Source: Acinetobacter sp. ANC 5054 (GTDB lineage: Bacteria; Pseudomonadota; Gammaproteobacteria; Pseudomonadales; Moraxellaceae). Taken from it: a stretch of 64,000 nt of DNA. Of this stretch, positions 18,099-27,319 are shown piece by piece (position 1 is the first letter of the stretch; every line of letters begins with the position of its first letter). The notes under the pieces are model-generated. The model ran no database searches. It saw nothing but the letters and a program-made list of their open reading frames with translations, and was not told where the DNA came from. The DNA lies in NCBI RefSeq assembly GCF_002135295.1, contig NZ_NEGG01000005.1:62001-126000 (forward strand), given 5' to 3'. Made by a program: the position numbers and the translations under genes.

Positions 18099-19931
18099 TT
18101 AGTCATTGAATTTACGACGTGGACGGTCTTCACCGAAAGTGCGCTCGCCACGTGGCTTATCATCACCAAAACGTTTTGGACGATCATCACCGAAACGTTT
18201 TGGACGATCTTCGCCGCTAAATGAACGTTGTGGACGGTCGCCATTAAATTCACGACGTGGACGATCTTCACTAAATGAACGCTTAGGACGATCACCAAAA
18301 CCATTTTCACGTGGTTTGTAATCTACACGGTTGCCACGGTTGTCATCGTTAGAACGAGGACGATCACCGAAACCACCTTCGCGACGTGGACGATCTTCAA
18401 AACCGCCTTCACGACGTGGACGATCGTTGTTAAATTCGCGACGTGGACGATCTTCAAAACCGCCTTCACGACGTGGACGATCGTTGTTAAATTCGCGACG
18501 TGGACGATCTTCAAAACCGCCTTCACGACGTGGACGATCGTTGTTGTATTCGCGACGTGGACGATCTTCAAAACCGCCTTCACGACGTGGACGATCTTCG
18601 CCACCGAATGAACGACGTTCGCCATCACGGTTGCCTTCACGACGTTTGAAGTTTGATTCGCCTTCAAAACGACGACCGCCACCGAAACCACCGCGACCAC
18701 CGCGACCACCGTCACGACCACGACCGCCATCACGACGACCATCACGGCTACCACGTGCAGGAGGTGGAGATGGCTCAAGACCTTCAATTTCAGATACATT
18801 TAAACGTGCATCTAAGAAGTCTTCTAAAGCACGGATTTTACCGCGTTCACGGTAAGTCGCTAAAGTGATTGCGTTACCTGTACGACCCGCACGACCTGTA
18901 CGACCGATACGGTGTACATAGTCTTCGTTCTTCATTGGAAGACCGAAGTTAATTACGTGAGAGATTGTTGGTACGTCAAGACCACGTGCTGCAACGTCAG
19001 TTGCAACTAAGATTTTTGCGCGACCTTCACGGATGCTGCGTAAACGACGGTTACGTACAGTTTGTGGCATTGCACCGTGAAGTGCTACAACTGAAAGACC
19101 TGCTTCAGCTAGCTCTTCAGCCAACATATCTGTGTCTTCTTGAGTTGAAGCGAATACCACAGCTTGGTCTACGTCTTCAGCGTTCAACCAGTGTGTTAAT
19201 AATTTTTTCTTGTGCTCGAAACCATCAGTCCAGTGAAGTGTCTGAGTGATATCAGTGTTTGTAGAGTGACCAGTTTCAATTGCAATACGTACTGGATCAT
19301 TCATCATACGTTCTGCAAGCGTAATAATACGGCCAGCAAATGTTGCAGAGAACATCAATGTTTGTTTACGGTTAGCCGCTAAATCACTGATTGCTTCAAG
19401 GTCTTCAGAGAAACCTAGGTCAAGCATACGGTCAGCTTCGTCGACGATTAATGCATCAACGTTGTCTAATTTAATTTGACGACGGTTAACAAGGTCAAGT
19501 AAACGACCTGGAGTCGCAACGACAACTTGTGCACCTTTAAGCTGTTGGATTTGTTTACCGAAAGGCATACCACCCATGATTGCTGCAATACGTACACCTT
19601 TCATGTGACGAACTAAAGCAATTGCGTCTTGGCTAACTTGTTGAGCCAATTCACGAGTTGGGCAAAGTACAAGAATAGACGGTGCAGTAACCGCTTTCAT
19701 GCGCTCTTTGAAAGACAACAAAGTGTCTTGACCAGCCAAAGCATTCACAGTTGGGAGTAAGAATGCAGCTGTTTTACCAGAACCAGTTTGGCTTGATACA
19801 AGAAGATCTTTACCTTCAAGTGCCGCTGGAATTGATTGTTCTTGTACTGGAGTTGGTGTAGTAAAACCTAGACCTTGTAATGCCAGTTGTAACGACTCAT
19901 GTAAAGGAAAATCAGCAAAAGTTTTGCTCAT
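18099..19931 (-). CDS. DEAD-box RNA helicase with repetitive Arg/Gly-rich tail
   Basis: The N-terminal 400 residues form the helicase core: Q motif (TPTPVQEQSIPAAL), Walker A SQTGSGKT, PTRELA, TPGRLLDL, DEAD (VDEADRMLDLGF), SAT, and HRIGRTGRAGR. The remaining roughly 210 residues are low complexity: an RDGGRGG block, then tandem 19-residue units of RPRREGGFEDRPRREFNND, probably a disordered RNA-binding tail. I chose the ATG at 19931 because GGGGTGA lies just upstream; an upstream GTG at 19943 is possible. It resembles RhlE/CsdA-group helicases involved in ribosome assembly and RNA decay; the subgroup is not assigned. Confidence 0.93.
   Translation of the reverse strand: MSKTFADFPLHESLQLALQGLGFTTPTPVQEQSIPAALEGKDLLVSSQTGSGKTAAFLLPTVNALAGQDTLLSFKERMKAVTAPSILVLCPTRELAQQVSQDAIALVRHMKGVRIAAIMGGMPFGKQIQQLKGAQVVVATPGRLLDLVNRRQIKLDNVDALIVDEADRMLDLGFSEDLEAISDLAANRKQTLMFSATFAGRIITLAERMMNDPVRIAIETGHSTNTDITQTLHWTDGFEHKKKLLTHWLNAEDVDQAVVFASTQEDTDMLAEELAEAGLSVVALHGAMPQTVRNRRLRSIREGRAKILVATDVAARGLDVPTISHVINFGLPMKNEDYVHRIGRTGRAGRTGNAITLATYRERGKIRALEDFLDARLNVSEIEGLEPSPPPARGSRDGRRDGGRGRDGGRGGRGGFGGGRRFEGESNFKRREGNRDGERRSFGGEDRPRREGGFEDRPRREYNNDRPRREGGFEDRPRREFNNDRPRREGGFEDRPRREFNNDRPRREGGFEDRPRREGGFGDRPRSNDDNRGNRVDYKPRENGFGDRPKRSFSEDRPRREFNGDRPQRSFSGEDRPKRFGDDRPKRFGDDKPRGERTFGEDRPRRKFND
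18382..18600 (-). repeat. 57-bp tandem repeat inside the helicase gene
   Basis: Nearly four units begin at 18382, 18439, 18496 and 18553, exactly 57 bp (19 codons) apart and almost identical. Each contains two half-repeats starting CGACGTGGACGATC. The length is a multiple of three, so unit gain or loss keeps the frame and only changes tail length. Confidence 0.92.
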
Positions 19932-20203
19932 AGAGTATTTCACCCCGAATGTGGGTGCTCCATTAAAAATATAAATTCAGATGAACATCGGCAAAAAGCG
20001 GCACAGCAATAAACGCTGAAAATATAGAATCAGCGGCGATCCGAGAACGACGATGCGTATAACGCACACATGATAACAGCCGCAACCTGAAAGAATCGCT
20101 TAGCGATTGGGTGGGGCGCGAAATATCGTCCTCTCTTTGGACCGGAACGCGCATACACAATGATAGAAGAGAATGTTCAGGTAATGAACGAAATTTAGTG
20201 CGT
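19932..20203 (-). promoter_or_regulatory. Long 5' leader of the helicase mRNA
   Basis: The best promoter for the helicase places the transcript start near 20203, leaving about 270 nt of untranslated leader. It contains small stem-loops, e.g. AATCGC-TTA-GCGATT at 20094-20108 and TGCGT-TAT-ACGCA near 20053-20065. Long structured leaders are known for cold-shock and autoregulated RNA-decay genes; regulation here is inferred. Confidence 0.45.
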
Positions 20204-20209
20204 GGGCGG

Positions 20210-20237
20210 ATTATAGCAGAATATTTTGAAAAGTCAT
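20210..20237 (-). promoter_or_regulatory. Sigma70-type promoter for the helicase
   Basis: On the - strand: -10 TATAAT (20210-20215, perfect) and -35 ATGACT (20232-20237, four of six matches) with a 16-bp spacer. Confidence 0.55.
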
Positions 20238-20383
20238 CTATTTTAGTTGGTTTGTCACAAATAATTCATAAAACGCCTATTTATAAGGTGTTGGCGTCCA
20301 TTTTATTTCGTAGAAATCCTATTTAATACTATTTTAGCAACCCTTTACAGCTCTCACTTTAAAATACTTTGACCGTAATCTAG

Positions 20384-20418
20384 ACAAAAATAAAGCCCCC
20401 TTAAAGAGAGCTTTATTT
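20384..20418 (-). terminator. Rho-independent terminator of suhB
   Basis: AAATAAAGCTC / GGGCTTTATTT on the - strand (one G-U pair) followed by TTTT, about 40 bp after the suhB stop. Confidence 0.75.
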
Positions 20419-20453
20419 AATTATTCTGTCAATAAACTCGAATCAGCGTTCTA

Positions 20454-21284
20454 TTATTTAGCTGCGTCAGCCCAAGCTGGAACTACAGCTTGCATTAAAG
20501 GCTTAAGCATTTTCATAGAACATGCAAGTACTTGACCATTATCCATAGAGTCGTTACCACCACGAGCATCAACCACAGTACCGCCCGCTTCTTTCACAAT
20601 TAACTCACCCGCAGCGATGTCCCATGGTTTCAAACCAAGTTCGAAATAACCATCAAAACGTCCAGCAGCAACATAAGCAAGGTCAAGTGCAGCAGAACCT
20701 GTACGACGGTATTGTGCGCCAGCTTCAGTCACATTTAACAATGAGTCAAAATGATTTTTTGCAAAAGAAACCACTTCACCATTACGTATTTTACGGTATG
20801 CATGACCCACTGAAAGGAATGTATTTTCCAAGCTGTCTTTTACATTTACACGAATACGGCGTTGGTTCATCATCGCGCCACGACCACGACTTGCAGAGAA
20901 CAACTCATCTTTCACCGGGTCATAAATAACACCGTGTTGAGTTACACCTTTATGTTGAACTGCGATAGAGATACAGAAATGCGGTACACCGTTAACGAAG
21001 TTAAGCGTGCCATCAAGTGGGTCAATGATCCAACACCAATCAGCGTCGTGACCTTTACCTTCTTGTAGACCAAACTCTTCACCAAGGAAGCTGTGATTTT
21101 TATAGCTTTTACGTAGGGTATCGATAGTCAATTGTTCCAAGTAACGATCAACACGCGTTACAGGACCATCAATTCCTTTTTCTTCGACTTGTAGATCGAG
21201 TTTATGACGATTTTGATGCGCTTTTAAAAGCTCTTGACCAACTAATTGAGCCGCACGCGCAGCCATAACCACCATAGGTTCCAT
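20454..21284 (-). CDS. suhB: Inositol-1-monophosphatase family protein SuhB
   Basis: A 276-residue Mg-dependent phosphatase fold. Metal ligands are visible in GEEFG, WIIDPLDGTLNF (D-P-x-D-G-T) and the C-terminal LKPWDIAAGELIVKEAGG. In enterobacteria SuhB also works as a ribosomal RNA antitermination cofactor; that role is possible but unproven here. The gene sits between strong terminators on both sides, so it is monocistronic. Confidence 0.93.
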   Translation of the reverse strand: MEPMVVMAARAAQLVGQELLKAHQNRHKLDLQVEEKGIDGPVTRVDRYLEQLTIDTLRKSYKNHSFLGEEFGLQEGKGHDADWCWIIDPLDGTLNFVNGVPHFCISIAVQHKGVTQHGVIYDPVKDELFSASRGRGAMMNQRRIRVNVKDSLENTFLSVGHAYRKIRNGEVVSFAKNHFDSLLNVTEAGAQYRRTGSAALDLAYVAAGRFDGYFELGLKPWDIAAGELIVKEAGGTVVDARGGNDSMDNGQVLACSMKMLKPLMQAVVPAWADAAK

Positions 21285-21330
21285 TGAACACCCACTACAA
21301 ATTTGAAGATACTGATAAAGAATAATGCAT

Positions 21331-21366
21331 AAAAGCCCTTATATCTTATCAAATATAAGGGCTTTT
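21331..21366 (-). terminator. Rho-independent terminator of dxs
   Basis: A perfect 14-bp stem AAAAGCCCTTATAT / ATATAAGGGCTTTT with an 8-nt loop, 30 bp past the dxs stop. Confidence 0.88.
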
Positions 21367-21396
21367 AGGGAAAAAATGTTTCTAAAAATTAGAATA

Positions 21397-23307
21397 TCAG
21401 CAAACGACTGTTTGTGTGGATTTTAACCAGACCTGTTCAATCGATGCTGTAATGCCCGCTGCATCCAATCCTGCTTGTTGTAGCATTTGAGCATGTGATG
21501 CTTGGTGCATGAAATCATCCGCCAATCCAAGATTGAGGATTGGTTTCACAATAGCTGCCTGTGCTAAGTATTCATTGACTGCACTACCTGCACCTGCCAT
21601 CACCGCATGTTCTTCAACAGTCACAAATAACTGCGTTGAATCAGCAATTTGATCAATCAACTGTGTATCAAGCGGTTTCACGAAGCGCATATTCAGAACG
21701 CGAACAGCCACATCGAGTTTTTCAGCGATGGCTTGACCTGCTTCTAGCGCAGCTTGAACGCGACTGCCAAAAGCCAAAATCGAAATGGTCGATTCTTGCG
21801 AACCATTGAAAGTTGCGAGAATTTCACCACGACCGATTTCAAGTTCGGTCAGCGCTTGTTGAATTTCAACACCTACGCCATTTCCACGTGGATAACGTAC
21901 CGCAGCGGGGCCTTTATACAAATACGCTGTATGCAACATTTGACGGCACTCATTTTCATCTTTTGGTGCCATGATGACTATATTTGGGACTGTACGCATA
22001 AAGGCATAATCATACGCCCCTGCATGTGTTGGGCCGTCTTCACCGACTAAACCAGCACGGTCAATGCCAAAGGTCACATCTAAATTTTGCAATGCCACAT
22101 CATGAATTAATTGATCATAACCACGTTGCAAGAAAGTAGAATAAATTGCGACTACAGGTTTTACCCCTTCACACGCCATACCCGCAGCAAGCGTGACGGC
22201 ATGTTGTTCAGCAATAGCAACATCAAAGAAACGTTCAGGATATTGCTTGGCGAATTTCACCATACCTGAGCCTTCACACATTGCAGGTGTAATCGCCAAC
22301 AAACGATCATCTTGTGCCGCTTCGTCACATAACCACTGACCAAACACATCTGAATATTTAGGTGCTGTTGCTGTCGCAGTAGGTGCATTCAACTTGCCAA
22401 TCGCATGGTATTTAATTTGGTCTGCTTCAGCAGGTTCAAAGCCTTTGCCTTTTTTTGTATAGACATGTACTAAACGTGGGCCTTTACGCTTTTTCAAAGC
22501 CTCGAACACATGGCTCAGCTGTGTTACATCATGACCATCAAAAGGACCAAAATAATCAAAACCAATGGCTTTAAATAAGTTATCTGCTGCATCGGTCGCA
22601 GCACAATGTAGGCGTGAGTTATAAGTCCATTCTGGATGTGGCTGCACAAATGCTTCGCCATCTTCAGAAATATTCACCGACTGACCACTTTCCCAAATGG
22701 CAGCGAGGTGTTTGGCAAAACCACCGGTACTGCATGAGATCGACATATCATTGTCGTTTAACACCACCATAAGGTCAGCATCATGCGCTACAGCATCATT
22801 CATGGCTTCAAACGCCATACCTGCCGTCATAGCGCCATCACCGACAATCGCCACCACATGGCATGGGTCTTGTTTAAAGCGGCGTGCCAAAGACATACCA
22901 AGACCAGCTGAAATTGCAGTCGATGAATGTCCGACACCAAAGGTATCAAATTCTGATTCTTCGCGTGCTGGGAATGCGGCTAAGCCATCTTTAGCACGAA
23001 TCGTCACAAGTTGCTCACGACGACCTGTTAAGGCTTTATGTGGATAAGCTTGATGCCCCACATCCCAAATTAAGCGATCATTCGGCGTGTCAAAACAATA
23101 ATGCAGCGCGACCGTCAGCTCAATTACCCCGAGATTGGCACCAAAATGCCCACCACTTTGTCCAGCTGCATACAAAATGAACTGACGTAACTCATCCGCC
23201 ACTTGCTCTAATTGGCTGCGCTCGAGTAAACGAAGTTGTTGTGGATGGTTAATTGTATCCAGCAACGGTGTTACAGGGCGTTGAGATGGTATTTCTTTAT
23301 ACAGCAT
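21397..23307 (-). CDS. dxs: 1-deoxy-D-xylulose-5-phosphate synthase
   Basis: DXS condenses pyruvate and glyceraldehyde 3-phosphate with thiamine diphosphate, the entry step of the MEP isoprenoid pathway and a source for thiamine and pyridoxal. Family segments: [18 protein letters not shown] near the start, the ThDP motif [16 protein letters not shown], and [18 protein letters not shown] in the central domain. I take ATG 23307 ([16 protein letters not shown]), as in other Acinetobacter DXS from memory, rather than an upstream TTG. The product is 636 residues. Confidence 0.97.
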   Translation of the reverse strand: MLYKEIPSQRPVTPLLDTINHPQQLRLLERSQLEQVADELRQFILYAAGQSGGHFGANLGVIELTVALHYCFDTPNDRLIWDVGHQAYPHKALTGRREQLVTIRAKDGLAAFPAREESEFDTFGVGHSSTAISAGLGMSLARRFKQDPCHVVAIVGDGAMTAGMAFEAMNDAVAHDADLMVVLNDNDMSISCSTGGFAKHLAAIWESGQSVNISEDGEAFVQPHPEWTYNSRLHCAATDAADNLFKAIGFDYFGPFDGHDVTQLSHVFEALKKRKGPRLVHVYTKKGKGFEPAEADQIKYHAIGKLNAPTATATAPKYSDVFGQWLCDEAAQDDRLLAITPAMCEGSGMVKFAKQYPERFFDVAIAEQHAVTLAAGMACEGVKPVVAIYSTFLQRGYDQLIHDVALQNLDVTFGIDRAGLVGEDGPTHAGAYDYAFMRTVPNIVIMAPKDENECRQMLHTAYLYKGPAAVRYPRGNGVGVEIQQALTELEIGRGEILATFNGSQESTISILAFGSRVQAALEAGQAIAEKLDVAVRVLNMRFVKPLDTQLIDQIADSTQLFVTVEEHAVMAGAGSAVNEYLAQAAIVKPILNLGLADDFMHQASHAQMLQQAGLDAAGITASIEQVWLKSTQTVVC

Positions 23308-23455
23308 AATGTGGCAAAGCCTTCTAAAGCCTGGCAAATTCCTAAGCTCGGTCTAAATGGGTAATTCGATCATATTGTCGAATTGTATCACCTTACAATC
23401 AGCCAAACTTGTAGCGATGTAATTTTTAGCAATGATCTCGCAGGGGAGATTTTGA

Positions 23456-23569
23456 ATGAGTCAGATTATCCTGAATAATCTTCCTATTTATCAACTATTA
23501 TCGTTCGCTTTATACAAAAAAGAAAATGTTCTGCATAAAATCATCGTTGCAATTCTACCAATGTCCTAG
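23456..23569 (+). CDS. Candidate small protein (37 aa) upstream of ribA
   Basis: An ORF of 37 codons (MSQIILNNLPIYQLLSFALY... ending ILPMS) begins eight bases after AGGGGAG, one of the best Shine-Dalgarno sequences in the window. Its middle is hydrophobic and the C-terminal third basic. It lies entirely in the dxs/ribA intergenic gap and ends just before the ribA promoter, so it would be a separate small gene rather than a leader peptide. No family recognised. Confidence 0.38.
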   Translation: MSQIILNNLPIYQLLSFALYKKENVLHKIIVAILPMS

Positions 23570-23571
23570 CA

Positions 23572-23599
23572 TTACGCTATACTTTAGCCAATTTATAAT
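23572..23599 (+). promoter_or_regulatory. Sigma70-type promoter of ribA
   Basis: -35 TTACGC (23572-23577), 16-bp spacer, perfect -10 TATAAT (23594-23599). The leader to the GTG start would be only about 13 nt. Confidence 0.6.
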
Positions 23600-23618
23600 C
23601 GAATAAACGGGTTAAGCA

Positions 23619-24221
23619 GTGCCTATAGAATTTGTCGCAACGTCAAGATTACCGACCGCTTTTGGTGAATTCAATATTACCGTTTTTCAGGATCCTGAAA
23701 CTGGTGAAGAACATGTTGCCCTCTCTAAAGGATTAGAGGAAGCACCAACAGAACCTGTATTGGTGCGTATCCATTCTGAGTGCCTCACAGGCGATGCCTT
23801 CGCTTCGCTTAAATGTGATTGTGGTCCACAACTTCAAGCGACACAAAAACTGATTAATGAAGCAGGACAAGGCGTAATTTTATATTTACGACAAGAAGGT
23901 CGTGGTATTGGTCTCACCAATAAAATTCGTGCCTATGCCTTACAAGATCAAGGTCACGATACAGTCGATGCTAACCTGATGTTAAATCTACCTGCTGATG
24001 CACGTCGATATGACATGTGTCCCATCATGCTGAACCATCTACACATTAAAGAAGTCCGTTTAATTACCAATAACCCTTTAAAAATTGCAGCACTGCAAGA
24101 ACAAGGTGTAAATGTGGTTGATCGCGTACCGCTCACCGTAGGTTTAAATCCCTTTAATGAACAATATTTAAAAACCAAACATGATCGTATGTCGCATATG
24201 TATCAAAAGGATGATTTTTAA
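23619..24221 (+). CDS. ribA: GTP cyclohydrolase II
   Basis: RibA opens GTP to the pyrimidine precursor of riboflavin. The 200-residue single-domain enzyme has the zinc cysteines in [20 protein letters not shown] and the GTP-site sequence [13 protein letters not shown]. The start is GTG (23619). No separate RibB domain is fused. The gene is monocistronic and convergent with hemN. Confidence 0.96.
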   Translation: MPIEFVATSRLPTAFGEFNITVFQDPETGEEHVALSKGLEEAPTEPVLVRIHSECLTGDAFASLKCDCGPQLQATQKLINEAGQGVILYLRQEGRGIGLTNKIRAYALQDQGHDTVDANLMLNLPADARRYDMCPIMLNHLHIKEVRLITNNPLKIAALQEQGVNVVDRVPLTVGLNPFNEQYLKTKHDRMSHMYQKDDF

Positions 24222-24249
24222 AAGTCCTTTTAATTCTCTATAAATTAAT

Positions 24250-24316
24250 CCCTCCAAACCTCCCTTTCCAAAAGGGAGGCTTTCCCCTCTTTATTAAAGA
24301 GGGGTTAGGGGAGATT
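24250..24316 (-). repeat. Palindromic intergenic repeat, copy 2 (double hairpin)
   Basis: Two perfect hairpins in tandem: CCTCCCTTT-CCA-AAAGGGAGG (24259-24279) and CCCCTCTTT-ATT-AAAGAGGGG (24284-24304), followed by TTAGGGGAGATT. Read on the - strand it shares the CTCCCCTAACCCCTCT...GAGGGGAAA layout with the copy at 14.4 kb. It fills the gap between ribA and hemN and may double as a terminator. Confidence 0.7.
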
Positions 24317-25689
24317 CAAATCGTCATCGAAAAAATACGATTTTCAGGTACACGACGTTTTAATCGTAAATCAAAGGCCATGCAGATATTACGCACAAAC
24401 GGTTTGCCCTTTTCAGTGATCTGGATCTGCTGCCCATCAATCTTCAAAAGTTGATCTTCCTGCATTTCTTGCAACTGAGCTAAGACTTCTTCAATTTCAG
24501 GAAATGCCATTTCTGCACTGTCCCAAGAGGTACTAAAAGTACACATCAAATTCAGAATATGTTTACGAATAATTAAATCTTCAGAACTCAAGACATGCCC
24601 ACGATAGACAGGAATTTCATTTGCATCTAAGCGTGCATAGTAGTCTTCAATTTTCTTTTCATTTTGCGCAAAACTGTACCAGCTGTCACTAATAGATGAT
24701 AAGCCCAGACCGATCATCACCTGAGTTTTCGATGCGGTATACCCCATAAAATTACGATGCAGACTCCCCTCTGCAAAGGCTTTTGCCATTTCATCTGACG
24801 GCAAGGCAAAATGGTCCATCCCTATTTCATGATAGCCATGTGCAAGCAGTTGCTTCTTACCTTCTTCATAGCATTGACGTTTTAAATCATCTTTCGGCAC
24901 ATCGGCATCTTTAAAACCACGTTGCCCATTGCCTTTAATCCACGGCACATGCGCATAACTATAAAAAGCCAAACGATCTGGCATTAAGCGATTCGTTTGA
25001 TCAATGGTATGTAGCACATCTTTTAAATCTTGAAATGGCAGACCAAACACCAAGTCATGTGAAATTGAGGTATAGCCAATGTCCCGTGCCCATTGGGTCA
25101 CTTGCTCGACATGTTCAAAAGGTTGAATGCGGTGAATGGCTTTTTGCACATTTTCATTATAATCCTGTACCCCATAACTCACACGACGAAAGCCCAAATC
25201 ATACAAGGATTGTAAATGTTCGCGCGTGGTGTTGTTGGGATGGCCTTCGAAACTAAATTCATGCTGATCTGCAACTGTTGCGTGAGCCAAAATCCCTTGA
25301 ATCAATTGGGTTAAATGTTCAGGGGAGAAAAATGTCGGTGTTCCCCCGCCCAAATGAATTTCTTTAATCATTGGTTTTTCTACCAATAATTGGCAATACA
25401 AGTCCCATTCTTTTAATACAGCTTGAATGTAAGGCAGTTCCATTTCATGCTTTTTGGTCACCTTTTTATGGCAACCGCAAAAAGTACATAAGCTTTCACA
25501 AAATGGCAGATGAATATAGAGACTAATACCTTCGCTTTGATTCGACTCATCAAAAGATCGTTTAAGCCCCTGCTTCCATTGCGCCAATGAAAATTCCGCT
25601 TCTTCCCAATAAGGTACCGTTGGGTAACTGGTATAGCGTGGGCCGGGTACATTATATTTTTGAATTAAGGAACTCGCCTGTAAGGACAT
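24316..25689 (-). CDS. hemN: Oxygen-independent coproporphyrinogen III dehydrogenase
   Basis: A radical SAM enzyme of 457 residues that converts coproporphyrinogen III to protoporphyrinogen IX without oxygen. The cluster motif CESLCTFCGC has the CxxxCxxCxC spacing that separates HemN from HemW. GGGTPTFF and the C-terminal HemN domain are present. I start at ATG 25689 (MSLQASSLIQKYNVPGPRYTSYPT); an upstream TTG would add eight residues. It is divergent from the aerobic enzyme HemF, so both oxygen regimes are covered at one locus. Confidence 0.95.
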   Translation of the reverse strand: MSLQASSLIQKYNVPGPRYTSYPTVPYWEEAEFSLAQWKQGLKRSFDESNQSEGISLYIHLPFCESLCTFCGCHKKVTKKHEMELPYIQAVLKEWDLYCQLLVEKPMIKEIHLGGGTPTFFSPEHLTQLIQGILAHATVADQHEFSFEGHPNNTTREHLQSLYDLGFRRVSYGVQDYNENVQKAIHRIQPFEHVEQVTQWARDIGYTSISHDLVFGLPFQDLKDVLHTIDQTNRLMPDRLAFYSYAHVPWIKGNGQRGFKDADVPKDDLKRQCYEEGKKQLLAHGYHEIGMDHFALPSDEMAKAFAEGSLHRNFMGYTASKTQVMIGLGLSSISDSWYSFAQNEKKIEDYYARLDANEIPVYRGHVLSSEDLIIRKHILNLMCTFSTSWDSAEMAFPEIEEVLAQLQEMQEDQLLKIDGQQIQITEKGKPFVRNICMAFDLRLKRRVPENRIFSMTI

Positions 25690-25714
25690 AGATGCACCAT
25701 TTCGATCAATCAAT

Positions 25715-25733
25715 GAGATTCAATTTGAATCTC
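25715..25733. promoter_or_regulatory. 19-bp perfect inverted repeat upstream of hemN
   Basis: GAGATTCAA-T-TTGAATCTC, 9-bp arms around one base, centred 35 bp upstream of the hemN ATG. It could be an operator dimer site or a leader hairpin. It does not match the FNR/Anr consensus TTGAT-N4-ATCAA. Confidence 0.5.
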
Positions 25734-25936
25734 CCTGCGAATATTGTGCTGAGCTTCTGCTTTGAATTCAACCAAGCAACTTAGTCGGAAATGCCCCCCT
25801 TCTTTTTATCCTTATAAGTTCCGATTCAAACATAGAGTCCCAATATCGATGTGAAGTATCAGGAAATTCCCCTTAAGTTTTAAGCCAAATTATGCTTTGA
25901 TGATACTTATCTTTGAGTCTTGCCATAAAGGTCACC

Positions 25937-26878
25937 ATGCAGAATCCAACTTCAGCAGATATACAACGTGTAGATGATTTCCTTCGAGATTTACAGGCCC
26001 GTATTTGTGCCGCATTGGAACAACAAGAACGCGCAGGTGGCGGTGAGGCTGAATTTATCATTGATGATTGGGAGCGTCCTGAAGGTGGCGGTGGACGTTC
26101 ACGTGTACTGCAAAATGGCAGCGTGATCGAAAAAGGTGGTGTAATGTTCTCGCACATCAATATTTCTAAACTGCCTGCATCCGCAACTGAGCGCCACCCC
26201 GCCATTGCCGGTGCAAAAGCGCAAGCCATGGGTGTTTCATTGGTGATTCATCCCAAAAATCCTAACGTACCAACCTCACATGCCAATGTTCGTTTATTTG
26301 TCGCTGAAAAAGAAGGTCAAGACCCAATTTGGTGGTTTGGCGGCGGTTTTGATTTAACACCCTATTATCCAAACGATGAAGATGTTTTGTCATGGCATCA
26401 AACAGCACATGACCTCTGTGCGCCATTTGGTGACAACATCTACCAAGAACATAAAAAATGGTGTGATGACTATTTCTATTTAAAACATCGTGATGAACAA
26501 CGCGGCGTTGGCGGTTTATTTTTTGATGATCTTAATCAATGGGACTTTGAAACGTGCTTCCAATATATGCAAGCGGTTGGAAATGGTTATTTAGAAGCCA
26601 TTTTGCCGATTTTCCAAAAAAACCAAGATAAAGCCTATACAGAAGCACAGCGTGACTTCCAACTTTACCGTCGTGGACGCTATGTTGAATACAATTTAGT
26701 TTATGACCGAGGCACATTGTTTGGTTTACAAACAGGTGGTCGTATTGAGTCAATTTTAGTGAGCATGCCTCCCTTAGCAGGCTGGTCTTATCGTCCTGAA
26801 TGGGAAGAAAATTCTGCTGAGAAAAAGCTCACAGACTTTTATTTAAAACCACAAGACTGGTTAAATCAGTTGAAATAA
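25937..26878 (+). CDS. hemF: Oxygen-dependent coproporphyrinogen III oxidase
   Basis: HemF uses O2 for the same step as HemN. The 313-residue protein contains [51 protein letters not shown] and the C-terminal [16 protein letters not shown] chose ATG 25937 because AAAGG lies seven bases upstream; the frame extends to a TTG at 25913. A terminator follows directly, so it is a single-gene unit. Confidence 0.96.
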   Translation: MQNPTSADIQRVDDFLRDLQARICAALEQQERAGGGEAEFIIDDWERPEGGGGRSRVLQNGSVIEKGGVMFSHINISKLPASATERHPAIAGAKAQAMGVSLVIHPKNPNVPTSHANVRLFVAEKEGQDPIWWFGGGFDLTPYYPNDEDVLSWHQTAHDLCAPFGDNIYQEHKKWCDDYFYLKHRDEQRGVGGLFFDDLNQWDFETCFQYMQAVGNGYLEAILPIFQKNQDKAYTEAQRDFQLYRRGRYVEYNLVYDRGTLFGLQTGGRIESILVSMPPLAGWSYRPEWEENSAEKKLTDFYLKPQDWLNQLK

Positions 26879-26881
26879 CAC

Positions 26882-26910
26882 AAAAAAGCCTCTGACTTCA
26901 GAGGCTTTTT
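26882..26910 (+). terminator. Rho-independent terminator of hemF
   Basis: A6-GCCTCTGA-CT-TCAGAGGC-T5, four bases after the hemF stop. Confidence 0.9.
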
Positions 26911-26980
26911 AAATTCAGTGATTTACTGCTCACTTTGTAACGACCTGAGCATAAAAAATACCTTTTATAGTCATTTACTT

Positions 26981-26999
26981 TGTAATGATAATCATCAAC
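26981..26999 (+). promoter_or_regulatory. Fur-box-like site
   Basis: TGTAATGATAATCATCAAC matches 15 of 19 positions of the classical Fur consensus GATAATGATAATCATTATC. It lies 96 bp upstream of the small membrane protein gene at 27095 and beyond the hemF terminator, so it most likely controls the small gene. Confidence 0.55.
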
Positions 27000-27094
27000 A
27001 ATGACACAAGTTTCACACAGCTTAGCCCTACATAGTGACGCTGATGACGTTTACACTAGTCGCTGATTTTTTAATTGGACGGAGTATCGCTCGT

Positions 27095-27319
27095 ATGCCA
27101 ACTCAACTTACTCAAAAACCAAATGCATTTAGCTACGCTGCTCTGGTATTTTGGAGTTTTGCTGTTGTATTGGTAAGTGCAATCAGTACCAATATTTTTT
27201 CTGAAACATCACTGAACGATAATTTAGCCATTGGCTTTATGGTTTTTGCACTCATTGGACTGGTATTCAGTGCTGCAATCATTTTGATTAAAAGCGTTTT
27301 AGAAATTTGTAATCCCTAA
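27095..27319 (+). CDS. Small two-helix inner-membrane protein, unknown function
   Basis: The 74-residue product has a polar N-terminus (MPTQLTQKPNAF), then two hydrophobic helices (ALVFWSFAVVLVSAIS and AIGFMVFALIGLVFSAAIILI) joined by a short polar loop. I chose ATG 27095 because CGGAG lies ten bases upstream; the frame continues back to 27035. A Fur-box-like site upstream suggests iron-responsive expression. No family recognised; it sits between hemF and aroE. Confidence 0.65.
   Translation: MPTQLTQKPNAFSYAALVFWSFAVVLVSAISTNIFSETSLNDNLAIGFMVFALIGLVFSAAIILIKSVLEICNP

Noticed and set aside
18382..18600. Regular repeats resembling a CRISPR array
   Set aside because: The units are contiguous, in frame with the helicase and have no unique spacers.
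18331..18855. Long Arg/Pro/Ser-rich ORF on the + strand
   Set aside because: It is the antisense shadow of the helicase repeat tail; its apparent repeats mirror the 57-bp unit.
19963..20160. 65-codon ORF in the helicase leader
   Set aside because: No Shine-Dalgarno, unusual composition, and it lies in a probable structured untranslated region.
25690..25936. FNR/Anr box controlling hemN
   Set aside because: No TTGAT-N4-ATCAA found; the 19-bp palindrome has a different core.
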